Shown here: positions 50,880-60,860 of the stretch, piece by piece
Position numbering within the stretch: position 1 is the stretch's first letter
How the letters are laid out: each line of letters opens with the position of its first letter
Source: Chrysophaeum taylorii
Lineage: Eukaryota; Sar; Pelagophyceae; Pelagomonadales; Pelagomonadaceae
Assembly (NCBI GenBank): GCA_029834535.1
Contig: JAQMWT010000328.1
Location: forward strand, 1 to 64,000
Reading direction: 5' to 3'
DNA length: 64,000 nucleotides
Notes under the pieces: model-generated
Databases searched by the model: none
Seen by the model: the letters and a program-made list of their open reading frames with translations, nothing else
Told to the model about the DNA's origin: nothing
Program-made: the position numbers and the translations under genes

Positions 50880-53800
50880 GTTTCCCAACGCCCTTGTTCC
50901 TATTCACGTCGTCGACGTATGATTCGTCGCCAAAAGCCGTCGCCACCAGCGCGTAGTCGGTGTCGTGGGATTGTGGTCGCTGGGTGTTCGACCAGCGTCG
51001 ACGCGTGCTGCTGTGTCTGCGAAAGGATGAGCACGTCGTCGCGTCGATGATTATCACGTGGTGGCACGACGTGCAGTAGGAAGTGCCGCGTGCCCTCCGC
51101 GACGACCCGTGGACGTCCTGCTTCACATTTCCAATCCTAACAGCAGGTCCAGTTGGTCCGGTATTCGTCGGTGAAATGCGGACGAGAGGTTGTCGCGCTT
51201 GCTTGGTGACCTCCTTGGCCACCCGACTTTTTTCGGGCGCGCTGTCAACGCCGATTTTTTTGATTGCTTGCTTCGGTCCGACGAAAAACTTCGCGTCGCC
51301 GTCTTTCCCGCATTCCCGACGGCGCGAAGCGGTTTGCCACACCCGCCCGCGACGACTGCTCGCGCTGGATCAGCGCCATGCGCTGGCGCTTGCACCTGTT
51401 GCTGTTCTCGATCATGTTGCCTCGGTCGTGGTGGTTCCCGAGGTACGTCTCGAGCGCGTCGATCACATCCTCCTTTGTCCGGGGGTTGCGGCGCCGCTCG
51501 TCGTCGAGTCCTTGAACTCCCTCTTTCCGAGATTCGTTCTCCCTTGCCCAACGGCTGTTGCGCCTCCGCCCAGCGGCTGTTGCGCCTCCGGACGTGATTC
51601 TCGATCCGAGCTTTGCTGCGCACGTCTCGCCCGCAACGTCGTCCACAACGCGCCCGCGGGTCAAGTCGGCGGAAGTGCGAGCGTACGCGTCGCGATCGAC
51701 GTCCTTCGGCTCGATCCTTTTCGTGGAGACGCGGCGCATGTTTCGTGTTGAGCTCCCAATCGGCTCGCAGGACGACACCCGCGGCCTTTTTGCCGCGATC
51801 GACCACGCGCATGCAGACGGTGTACTTGATCCCCGGATCAATCGACCCGAAGATGTCGCTGTCGTCGAGGTTCAAGCCGCCGTCGCCGTCCGCTTCCGGC
51901 GGTGGCTCTTCGGGCGGCCGGGGTCGCACGGGCGGCTGGAGCAGCGGGCGGCCGGGGTCGCACGGGCGGCTGGAGCAGCGGGCGTCCCAAAAACAGCGGG
52001 CGTTGCTCTGACAGTCGCTCCACGAGCAACTGGTGTTGCGCGAGTTTCGCGCGCATCGGCGTTCTTTCGCCCGCTCGAGGAGGAATCTCGGGCTCGCCGG
52101 CGTCGACGTGCGTGTCGTCCACAGCTTCTGCTGCCTGCTCGGGCTTTTCTTCGACGGCGACCGCCTTTTTTTCGTCGTTGACCGCGCGCCCGTCGTCGCT
52201 CTCTTGGTCGCCGCTCTCCTGCCCAACGCGACAACAACGATCCCTCCGACAACCGACGGGGATCCGGATGCCGATGCCGTCCGCGAAGAAAATCTTCTTC
52301 GTAGTCGTCGGCGCACGGTTCGGGAACTTGTGTGCCTTCCGTAGGTCGTACAGGTCGTCGACGCCAACGGTCGGAAGCGAGTCGACATCTATGCCCAACC
52401 AACTCACTATAAACCGTAATGGCGTCGGTAACGGGCATCTTTGTGCCTTCTCATGAGCGGAAACAGGGCGCCCGGGTCGTACGCCTTGGCGATGACCACC
52501 GGATCGTTGGCCGGATCGTCGCCCGCACCGCCCGCCGTCGCCTCGAGATTGCTGTCGCCTAACCTATACACTCTCGAGGGTCGCCTTAATTTTTTGCCGC
52601 AGTAACCGCTCGAGGTGTTCTTTTCGGCCTTTAACACCTTTGCCGAGTTTTTTGTTTCTCGTCGCGGCTCGCTTTTCCTCGTGGTATGTTCGATCGCGTA
52701 GAGCTTAACGACGAACTCGTAGAGCGGCGAAAGGGCAACATGCCCGTAGTCGCGCTTGTCGGGGTCCGTCCCACGAGGCATGCTCGGCAAACATTCGCGC
52801 CTGCCTGCTCGTAGCTCACGGGCTTCTTGCCAGCGAGCTTCGTTGGCACGTCGTAGGGGGTCGGCGAATCCCTCTCTCGGTTTTTTTTTGGGGATACCCA
52901 AGCGGACCTGCCTCCAGCCTTTCTCGTCGTAGTCCAATGCGTAGCTTTTGCGCCTTGCAACGAGTTCTCGTGCACCACTTGTGCCGGATAATCGATCTCC
53001 GGTTGCGTCATGAATCGAAAGTGCGCGACGCGCTCGTGGTAGTCGTGCACCACCACCGCCTGTTTTTGGTTTTGCGCCACACCGACCTCGGCGTCGATGG
53101 CCGCAAAAAAAGTCCATCTGCGCTTCCGCAGCGCACGCCATGAGCGCGTCGAAGGTCGTCGAGCTCGCGTCAACAACAGACTTGACGACTTCGACCGTGC
53201 CTTGGGATAAATAAAGACGCGTGAAGTACTCGTGCTGTTACGGTCGAACGCGGCATCGAGGGCCCAGCATGCCTCGACGTGCGCACGTGGCGTCGAATAT
53301 TTCGAATCCGCGTTGTTGTCGACATCCGCCAGCACGTCGTCGTATGCGAGGGCATGCATGGCGATGTTTCGCCGAGTGTGCGAGAGGTGGACCAACGAAT
53401 TCAGCCCAGACGCACCTGTGATTGATACCTAAGGAGGATGTTCTTCGTGTTTTTGGCCTGCATATCGGCGATGAAGTCGTTTTGTTTTTCTGCTCGAGAA
53501 TGTCTAGTCTTTCTTGGTCGCCGCCGCGCTGTTCTTCAGCTCTCTATTCCTCCTCGTCGTACTCCTCGTCGGCGAGTTCGGTCTCCGCGAACGATCCTAA
53601 GTGCTCGTCGTCGTTCTCCCCTATAGTAAAATTGGGCAATCCGCGTTGCTGGCGCAGCGCGTAGATCTTCTTCTCCCAGCGGCGAGGTGGGACCGGAACT
53701 TTCGGCAACTCGTGCTTCTTTTGCGCGTCCCGTATTGTCTGCGTGAGGTTGAGACCATCTCATAAATGACGAGCTCCGTAACGTTGGGAGCGAGTGAATC

Positions 53801-53955
53801 GATGAGCAGGGCAGCCCGCGTCCTCAGTTTTCGAAAGCATGCCGTTCTCGTGCACGTCTTACCCTGATCGCCGACTGCGGTTGCGATGGAGGACGGTGCC
53901 TCATGAATCCTGAGCCTTGCGAGGGCATCCGCCCTCCCGGCGTAGGTTGGCACCT
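50880..53955 (-). pseudogene. Fanzor (eukaryotic TnpB-like RNA-guided nuclease) relic
   Basis: Minus-strand coding signal jumps between frames, but its order matches Fanzor. N-terminal helical parts come first (ARRWEKKIYALRQQ-like region at about 53.7 kb; RRNIAMHALAYDDVLADVDN at about 53.35 kb; KGWRQVRLGIPKKK). KKIFFADGIGIRIP resembles the usual TDG strand. GSIDPGIKYTVCMR gives the RuvC-I Asp (codon 51837-51839). Then ECGKDGDAKFFVGPKQ and APEKSRVAKEVTK, followed by TDEYRTNWTCC with the RuvC-II Glu (51164-51166) in the family's DEYRTS..C block. After one more frame change YCTSCHHVIIIDATTC supplies a CxxC and the RuvC-III Asp (51043-51045). All three acidic residues survive but at least five frameshifts break the gene. 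Fanzors use an RNA guide from the element end; none was identified. Confidence 0.72.
51903..51979. repeat. Tandem duplication inside the Fanzor relic
   Basis: A ~39-base GC-rich unit (gggcggccggggtcgcacgg ... ctggagcagc) occurs twice in a row. A similar smaller duplication, cggctgttgcgcctccg, lies at 51553-51590. Both lie in linkers, one between the TDG and DPG blocks, and probably arose by slippage. Confidence 0.8.
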
Positions 53956-54209
53956 ATTCGCCTCCCGGGCGGGCCGGTTGGCAGCCGGAACGTTCGCAGT
54001 GGGACGGGGTATGGCCGGGGGGCGAACACGGAAGGTTATCGACGAGCTGTTGGTTGTCAGTCACATCACGGTCTCCTCGTCGCATGGCGACAAGCTTGAT
54101 GGTCACTCTCCGCCGACCGACCTTTCGGCGCTCCTCGTCTACAGGCCCGTGATTCCGGACTGGCTCCTGTCGGTCCGGCCTGTGGCTCCCATGCTCGGGA
54201 GAGGTCTGA

Positions 54210-54246
<37 letters not shown>
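53925..54246 (+). mobile_element. Copy 2 of the (TTAG)n-tailed dispersed repeat
   Basis: Encodes LFASRAGRLAAGTFAVGRG (compare LASRAGRLAPGKSALGWGS at the 60-kb copy) and then IDELLVVSHITVSSSHGD. The end shares the phrase ggctcccatgctcgggagag with copies 1 and 3, and finishes in about nine TTAG units (54212-54246). It abuts the start of the Fanzor relic and is followed at once by the copia relic. Confidence 0.65.
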
Positions 54247-54249
54247 TAT

Positions 54250-55878
54250 AGAGGCACGTCGCATCGTATGTGCAGCACACAATGAGGTCTCACAATATGG
54301 TTTTATGGATGACGGCAGCGTTGTTTCTACACATTTTTTACGCGAAGCTTTAGCTCGCACAAATCCCGAGCGCCCTTGATGGCTTAACGCCATCATTGCC
54401 AAAGAATATTACACTTTAGGTCGCCGTGGGATGTTGCTCGCGTTGGACCAAATATCTGCACCTTATATTAAAGTGGATCTTACGCACAAAATATGAATCA
54501 GGCCGTTTCAAATCCTACAAAGCGCGCGCCTTGTCGTTAGGGGCTGTACGCAAATTCGCGGTGTAGATTTTTTTGTGACACCTTTAGTCCCGTCGTGAAC
54601 ATTGTTAGTATACGCTTTTTCTTGACTTATGTTGCTGTTCACTATTGGGATCGGAATAAACTTGATGCGAAAACCTATGCTTTCATTCAAGCACCATTTG
54701 CAGAGGATATTTGTGTGTGTGGTCACCTGAAGGATATTCGCCTGCACAACCGGCTCGAAAATCCTGTACTAACTTAAGCGCTCCTGGTATGGTTGCAAGC
54801 AAGCTTGTCGCCGCAACTGGTGGATGCACCTAACCGAAGGATTCCTTGTTAGCGATAGTGGGTGGTACTCGAGGATCTGGCGACACGTGCCTTTGCAAGC
54901 TGACTATCAATGGCACAGATTGTCTTCCGCCTTGTTTTAGTTGTCGATGGCCTACTTGTCGCTCATCCTCGTTCTGTCTTGGCAAATATCATGCTTTTAT
55001 TGGTCGGTTCAAGGCCGTCACCGACGTATAATTCAAACCGACGTACAGATTTATGTTGGCCTACGCATCACCCGCGACCGTCCACGTCGCACTCTTGCTA
55101 TCGATCCATCCAACGCGCTTAGTGAACGATGTTTGTCCAGAATTTCACTAAGCCGAAGTCGTCTCCTGATCATAACGGCCTTAGGCTATCTGCCGCAGAC
55201 TGTCCACCAGATGGCACCCCAGATCAAGCTTGCATATTCCTTATCGTCGCATTGTTGGTTGTTTGATTTTCATCTCCGTCATGACACGCCGGGACATTAG
55301 CTCGAATGTAAATCAGATCGCAAGTATCGCTGAATGGCACCACCCAAGATTTAGAGCTCGTTCCTGGCCGAAATTTTGACATTCGTATACACTCAGACTC
55401 TAGTTGGGCCGACAACACTGATGACCGTCATTCCACTTGGTGGCTCTCTTATTGTATACTGCTCTCGCCATTAGTACACTCTGCGCTATGTGCTGCCACT
55501 GCAGAAAGAAACTTTCGAGGCTTCTGAAGCTCGAGAAACTGTCCCCATGTATGTCGATAATCAACAAAAGTCCGCCTTGAATGCATGACGCGTCGTACAC
55601 GTCACATCGACACCCGCCTTTCCAGTGCTGCTGAATATCGTAGAAATCGCATTATGGATCTCCGGCACATCAAACCGCGGGTCGAAAATAATCTTAGTGA
55701 CATTTTTACAAGAAACACACCTGTTCTTTTGGGCCGGCCTTCGCGCTCGCCTCCTTGCTCGCTGAATTCATTCATCACTCCTTATCATGACCCACACACA
55801 TACTCTGCATCTTCATCTCTTTCTCCTTCATTTCGGGGTCCGTTTGACATGACACTTACGCCTGTTCCTACGCATTAA
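54250..55878 (+). pseudogene. Decayed Ty1/copia pol (reverse transcriptase and RNase H)
   Basis: With many frame changes the plus strand reads as copia pol. RT start: LREALARTNPERP, then KSYKARLVVRGCTQIRGVDF across a frame change. NIVSIRFFLTYVAVHYWDRN and KLDAKTYAFIQAPFAEDI are the central RT strands. The YGLKQ block is WYGCKQACRRNWWMHL and the active-site strand is VVDGLLVAHPRSVLANIMLL. KAVTD ... YVGLRITRDRPRRTLAIDPSN follows. RNase H: HSDSSWADNTDDRHSTWW, then TRRTRHIDTRL and IMDLRHIKPRVENNLSDIFT. Gag, protease and integrase are missing, and no LTR was found, so this is a truncated relic. Confidence 0.85.
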
Positions 55879-56132
55879 GACCAAGAAGGTAAAAAAAAAG
55901 AGAAAACAGGCATAATAATTCTCTGGAACCGGCAGGAACCCGGTTTCTTCTCGAGAATGATGCTCACACGAACGTCGTATTCCCCCTTCCCAAAGCTAGC
56001 ACCCCATGGTGGTTTGATGATGTCCCCCAGGCTCTTTAAAAAAAAATCGGATAAGGAGCAGGATAAAAAGGGTGCGGTGTGATAACTTGTGCTTGGTTTG
56101 AATCAAGATAAAGGTGGTTGAGGAGAAAATTC

Positions 56133-56648
56133 CTAGGCCCAGTCGTCCCCGCCAGAATCGTCGTCGCCCCAGCCCGAGTCCGAGCCCCCCCACTGGTACT
56201 GGTCCTCTTGCGGCTGCTGCTGCTGCTGGTAGGAGTCGACGGGCGGCGCGACGGGGACCTCCGGCTCGGAGGAGCCGCCGCCCCAGCCGCCGAAGAGCGA
56301 TCCGACGGCCATTCTGGCGATCGAGGACCCGGCGCCGAACGCCATACCCTCGGCCATCGTCGCCATGAGCCCCCCACCTTGCTGCGGGGGCTGCGCGGGC
56401 TGCTGCTGCTGCGGCGGGGGCGCAACAGCCGAAGGTCCGTTGGGCTTGGGCGCTCCGAGTATTGTCGTCTCATTGGTTGTCGTATTCCACCAGTAACTCT
56501 GGCCCGACTGCGGGTCTTTCACCTCTTGCCAGGGGTCGGGGGCGGGCGCTACCGCCGAGGCCGGTGGGCCGCGCTGCCGGAGGCCGCGAACGACGGGTGC
56601 GCCGCGAACTACACGTCCGCGAAGGAGGAGAACGCTGCTGCGGTACAT
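56133..56648 (-). CDS. Mitochondrial WW-domain protein with CHCHD-like hydrophobic segment
   Basis: A 171-residue protein. The N terminus, MYRSSVLLLRGRVVRGAPVV, is Arg-rich without acidic residues, like a mitochondrial presequence. Residues about 37-68 form a WW domain (DPWQEVKDPQSGQSYWWN, then TTTNETTILGAP), which binds Pro-rich ligands. A Pro/Gln linker leads to GGLMATMAEGMAFGAGSSIA, resembling the conserved hydrophobic helix of CHCHD2/CHCHD10 proteins, but no CX9C motifs follow. The C terminus is Gln/Gly/Asp-rich with repeats of GW/DW. The mitochondrial role is inferred. ATG 56648 is the first Met and gives the leader. Confidence 0.75.
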   Translation of the reverse strand: MYRSSVLLLRGRVVRGAPVVRGLRQRGPPASAVAPAPDPWQEVKDPQSGQSYWWNTTTNETTILGAPKPNGPSAVAPPPQQQQPAQPPQQGGGLMATMAEGMAFGAGSSIARMAVGSLFGGWGGGSSEPEVPVAPPVDSYQQQQQPQEDQYQWGGSDSGWGDDDSGGDDWA

Positions 56649-56782
56649 TCTTCCCTTCGACGAGAAAGAGCCGTTAAGGCATACGTTGAGAAAGAATGAA
56701 GCGGCAGGGATCTGAACTTCGTACCGTACCTAAAATAATATGGTATCAAAGGTCAGGGTTTAGTTTTAGTATTTTAGTACAT

Positions 56783-56833
56783 GTTTTAAACCGGTTTTAA
56801 ACCGGATTTAACTCGGATTTTACCGGTTTAAAC
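56783..56833. repeat. AT-rich inverted repeat around AAACCGG
   Basis: gttttaaaccgg is repeated directly and answered by ccggtttaaac 30 bases on, giving a foldable cluster between the WW gene and the hAT fragment. Confidence 0.7.
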
Positions 56834-56999
56834 ATCTTCTCGCAAACGCTCAGAAAAAAAATCGTTGCAGGACGTCCGTTCGTGGTCAGGGAGCATTTTC
56901 TCTTCCAGTTCTCTTCTTATGTGCCACGCGCTCGCTGCCTCCTGTCGAAGTTGCACACCACGCTGGTGACCGTTATGGTGACCATGTTCAAGGGGGGAC

Positions 57000-57633
57000 G
57001 GCCCAGGGTTCGGTGAGCGACTACGTGATCACAACGCCTAAGGGCGACGGCACGTTCGAATGGAGATGATGTGCGGGCACGCGGCTGCACGCACGCACGC
57101 ACGCACGGGCAAAAAGTTCAAGCCAACTCAATCGGTTGAGCACATCGTCCTGGACTGCAATCACACACCCGATGGCGTTAAGTGCACGCTCGCGAGCAAG
57201 TCGTCTGATAAGAATATCTCGGGGTCTGTATGCCCACGAATAAAAAAGCGGCCCGCCGCTGTCCACGACCTTCGCGCCTCGACAGCGACATCGTCCGCGC
57301 GCCTTCGTTGTTGCCGGAGACTGGGACGGCTCCGTCGCAAGTCGTGTCGAAGCAAGCTAGAGTCAAGGAAGTCACACCCTTTTCTTCATCGATATGATCA
57401 AGGCGCTCAACGCGGCCTACGTCAAGCACTTGCCCAAGTCCGAGGCCTTTCGGCGCACGTGGGCGCCACGAGTTTTTGAAGAGACTGTACAGAACATCAA
57501 CAAGATGTGGTTCGCCACCGGCAACTTCGCTCGAACCATTGGGTTCGACGGCTTCAAGACCGAGGCCGGTGCTCAACTCGTCGTCAGCACGAAGAGTGTA
57601 CACAGTGAGCTGACGTGGCGGTTCGAAACCTAA
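57000..57633 (+). pseudogene. N-terminal fragment of a second hAT-type transposase
   Basis: The frame at 57060 reads SVEHIVLDCNHTPDGVKCTL, resembling the H...C part of a BED finger and the linker after it. In another frame from 57381, FFIDMIKALNAAYVKHLPKS followed by TIGFDGFKTEAGAQLVV matches the DUF659-type start of hAT transposases (F-x-x-x-I-x-x-L-N-x-x-Y-x-P-S ... DGW). The catalytic and dimerisation parts are missing. An ATG at 57394 opens an 79-codon frame but it is not an independent gene. Confidence 0.5.
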
Positions 57634-57879
57634 ACCCCCCAAATTAGTGTGTCGGTTTTTTACCAAAAAAAAAACCAAAAAAAACCTGGTTAAAACTACA
57701 ACTTGTACCCCCGTAAAAAACCGAGAGGTGCGGTAGACCAGAAGGTTGAAATTCAACTAGGTAGCCAAAGAGTTGATTGCGAGACCGCGAGAAGGTTGAA
57801 ATTAAACGAGAAGAAAAAGGCGGTGAAACACAAAGGACCTCGTCTCCAAAGGCCGAGATCAGAAGAACTACTAGCCAAG

Positions 57880-58953
57880 ATGATCCTGCTGCTGGTTCCT
57901 GCCCTCGTTCAGCCCACCATCGCAATTTTTCTACGCAAGGAGATACGATCGCTGTCAACCGATGAGTTTTACGAGTGGAGCACAGCGCTTCACAAATTTC
58001 GTGACGACAAGATTCCTGATTTTACGTTCCCGAATATCCAGACGATTACGGCCTTTCACGCGGCTGCGACTTTGAACGAGACCTACGATCAAGCGCACCA
58101 GGGTGCAAACTTTATTCCGCTGCACGCGTTATTGATCCGAGCGTTCGAGATGGGGCTGCAGTACTGGTATCCAAACGCGAGCAGCATTTACTGGGACTGG
58201 TCCAACGATCCGAGCGCTATCTTCACGCCCGAGTTGATGGGCGAGTACGACGAGTCGGCGGGAGTGATTCTCAATGGCCCCCTCGCCAACTATCCGGTGG
58301 GATACGTCGCGGAAGTGGCGAACGAAGACTTTCTAGGGTGGGTGCCCGAGAACCAGACTGTGCTTCGCCACGAGTCGCTCCCGCTGAACAAGGAGATCGT
58401 GGGCCGCGTCGCGAATCAGACTATGTATTACGATCCACCGGCGACTGCCGAGATGGTCGAAGCGTGCGGAAACACGACCTCGTTCCGCGATTTTTGGTGC
58501 TGCGTCTTTTATGTTGAAGATGCGCGGGATTCCTGCAACTCTACCAACGACTCTAGCGAAAGCCGCATTCACGGTCTCGTGCACGGGTGGTATTCTGGCT
58601 ACGCGACCGTCGGAGATTCGCTAGTGAGATTCGACGGCGCCGACCTCGCCACTTCCCCAAATGACCCTATCTTTTTCCTTCACCACACCAACATCGAGCG
58701 CTTCTGGCAGGCCTGGGCCGTTAAGACGGGCCGGTTTATGGCAACCATCGCGGATCCTTGCGGCGGATATGATGAGGAAACACCCGCAGGCCATGGCATC
58801 CGCGAGCCATTTTACCCCAAAATCGACATGGTTGACGCCGCGACCAACGAAATTCTTCCCGACGGGGCCGACGGTATACCCGACACGCCATATGTCGTCT
58901 GTGGAGCTCTCTACGCCAACCCTCCCTATGAGTACGATACCTACCCCTTCTAG
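57880..58953 (+). CDS. Secreted tyrosinase (type-3 copper oxidase)
   Basis: A 357-residue single-exon enzyme, likely oxidising phenols to quinones with a binuclear copper centre. The start MILLLVPALVQPTIAI is a probable signal peptide. CuA ligands: His60 (TAFHAAATL), His73 (YDQAHQGANF) and His82 (FIPLHALLIRAFE), followed by YWDWSND, a family hallmark. CuB ligands: the two His in RIHGLVHGWYSG and the HH of SPNDPIFFLHHTNIERFWQ. Cys pairs (FWCCVFYVEDARDSC) and N-glycosylation sequons (NQT, NTT, NDSS) suit a secreted protein. ATG 57880 is chosen for the signal peptide; the frame is open 59 codons upstream in a Lys/Arg-rich stretch. It could act in pigment, wall or defence chemistry. It lies alone between transposon remnants and AT-rich DNA. 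Confidence 0.9.
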   Translation: MILLLVPALVQPTIAIFLRKEIRSLSTDEFYEWSTALHKFRDDKIPDFTFPNIQTITAFHAAATLNETYDQAHQGANFIPLHALLIRAFEMGLQYWYPNASSIYWDWSNDPSAIFTPELMGEYDESAGVILNGPLANYPVGYVAEVANEDFLGWVPENQTVLRHESLPLNKEIVGRVANQTMYYDPPATAEMVEACGNTTSFRDFWCCVFYVEDARDSCNSTNDSSESRIHGLVHGWYSGYATVGDSLVRFDGADLATSPNDPIFFLHHTNIERFWQAWAVKTGRFMATIADPCGGYDEETPAGHGIREPFYPKIDMVDAATNEILPDGADGIPDTPYVVCGALYANPPYEYDTYPF

Positions 58954-59330
58954 TTCGCGTCGTCGAAACCCAGACCATCCCCGAGCATTTCCTGCTGATG
59001 ATCATTTCCTGCTTCTCCATTCGCTCTCCGCTCCTAGCTCACTTTTTCTGGGTGTTCCGCTCACTTTTTCTAGGTGTTCCGATACTAAGGCCCGTTCTGT
59101 GCTGAGCAAAAGTGGGCCAAAAAAACAAAGTTGTCCAAAAGGTTATCAATCCTTTGGTTGAAAAACTAGCCCTCTCTTAGAGATCTTCGGGTGATAATGC
59201 GGGTGATTAATGGTCAGTCTCCCGTATTTTCTTTTTTTAGTTCAAACAGAAAGAAAGAAGATAAAGAAAAAAAATAAGCCGTAAGTAACTTGCTTCAAAG
59301 AGAAATTACCTATAGGACGCAAGACTCCTC
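58954..59330. other. No gene seen
   Basis: Contains a 22-base tandem duplication (ctcactttttctgggtgttc, about 59037-59080) and A/T-rich sequence that may end the tyrosinase transcript. Confidence 0.5.
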
Positions 59331-59490
59331 ATGACGTCTTCCGGTTTTTCTCGCGATGAACCGCGTCGTGGCTCGCCCCTTCGTGGAGAGCGACGGCGGA
59401 CCGCCGCGCGGCCCGGGATGACGAGACAAACCGTCCGGCGCCCGGCGAGGCGAGAGATCGCGCGGGAAAACGAAAGAGGCGCAAGTTCCT

Positions 59491-59995
59491 TTGAAAAGGA
59501 ACTGGTACTCGAGTGTCCTCGCCCAGGAGTGGAATGGCGAAGAGGAAGTGTACAAGCGCGCTGTTGATGCGTTGAAGCGCTTCTGGCCTCTTCGAGACGA
59601 TGGCTTTCTCGAGCGCGAACGTGCTGTTCGTCGCAACAAGATGGGGCGCTTGCGGGCCGCTCGTCGTGAAGCTGTTGCCGCCGGCGACAAGGATGCGGCG
59701 ATGCTGCTTGAGCGTCAACGCGAGGCCAAGCGTATTGCAATTGCACAGCGGCGTGATGATCGTCTAGAAGAAGCGCACGCCGGCGACGAGGACGCGATGC
59801 GCGCGCTCGAGGACGAAGGCGAGAGTGATCGTCTGCGCCACGCCGTATACGGCAATCGTCGTAGTCACCACCAGCGCTCCTCGCCCCCTTCCCCCCTTTC
59901 TAACTTTCATTTTTTTTCCCCCAACCGAAGCCCTGCCGCGTCGGCCCTAACGATTGTCCACGGAACCTACATTTGGGATTTTACGGCATTGCGGC
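59491..59995 (+). CDS. Unknown basic helical protein fragment
   Basis: The frame reads WNGEEEVYKRAVDALKRFWP, then a charged helical stretch (NKMGRLRAARREAVAAGDKD, LLERQREAKRIAIAQRRDD). It has no ATG before 59641 and runs into the (TTAG)-tailed repeat at its 3' end. It may be the remains of a mobile-element protein or of an exon. I do not recognise a family. Confidence 0.3.
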
Positions 59996-60345
59996 ATGTA
60001 ACTAACTTCAGACCTCTCCCGAGCATGGGAGCCAGGCCGGACCGGCAGGAGCCGGTACGGAATCACAGAGGAAAATTCACGCAGTTGGGGCAGAGGCGAG
60101 GGACGAGGACGGACTTGTTGATGGTGGACCGTCACTGCGCGCGGTCTTGTGCGAGGTCGTGCAAAAGCGTCGCAGGCCGCGGACGTGTTGGTCCACGAAC
60201 AATCGACCTGTCCGTCGCGTTCTGCCCAACCGAGCGAACCCCATCCCAGCGCGGACTTTCCGGGTGCTAACCGGCCAGCCCGGGAGGCGAGCAGGCACCG
60301 TCTCACTCCGGGACGGCCGGGGCCGCCGCAGGGAGCAAGCGTGTT
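59996..60345 (-). mobile_element. Copy 3 of the (TTAG)n-tailed dispersed repeat, inverted
   Basis: On the minus strand it runs from about 60345 to 59996 and ends ggtctgaagttagttac. Over about 270 bases (60008-60275) it is nearly identical to 16140-16410 in the other orientation, with a few small deletions (such as gagttcgctc). Only two TTAG units remain in the tail. Confidence 0.7.
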
Positions 60346-60390
60346 AGGCGCCGTCCTCCATCGCAACCAACGGTTAGCGATCGTAGGGTG

Positions 60391-60474
60391 GCGGCATGTA
60401 TTGTTAGATTTAGACGCAGGTTTGGGGGGAGTGTTAGGGGATACTGTGAATAACGTCATCCATCCTTGGACCCT
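60391..60474. repeat. Second copy of the dispersed ~88-bp repeat
   Basis: Reverse complement of 38401-38488 with scattered substitutions. Confidence 0.75.
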
Positions 60475-60805
60475 GTGGTGCGGTTGACACGGTGTCACAA
60501 GCGGCGCAGAGCCCCCCAACCTCGGAGTCAGTGAGGAGACGCGCAGCGCGAATGATATGGAAGAGAGACGCGTAGGCGCGCTAGAGGGGATTGACGCGTT
60601 AGATGACGTCCTCCATCTCTTCCTTAGCCTTCAGAGAACAGTAATCACAACTGTGTTACCCTTCAGCAGAGCGTGAGAACAGGGGTATTCTGTCCTCGAA
60701 TCTGTCTTTAAATGTCAACTGCTAAGAGGGGTGTGTGTGTGGGGAGCATCGAATCTGTCTCTTAATCGAGGACAGCCGGTGTGAATAACGCAGCGTTTTC
60801 TTAAT
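60475..60805. other. No gene; gypsy LTR-edge fragment
   Basis: At 60704-60750 the phrase tctgtctttaaatgtcaact, the purine run aagagggg and tgtgtgtgtggggagcat repeat the junction seen at 9338-9381. The related phrase gaatctgtct occurs again at about 60752. No gene is visible. Confidence 0.6.
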
Positions 60806-60829
60806 CCTAACTACTAATCGACAGATGTT

Positions 60830-60860
<31 letters not shown>

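Noticed and set aside
54212-54246. (TTAG)n as telomeric repeat
   Set aside because: Occurs at the end of a dispersed repeat found three times; unit is TTAG, not a known telomere unit, and it is internal.
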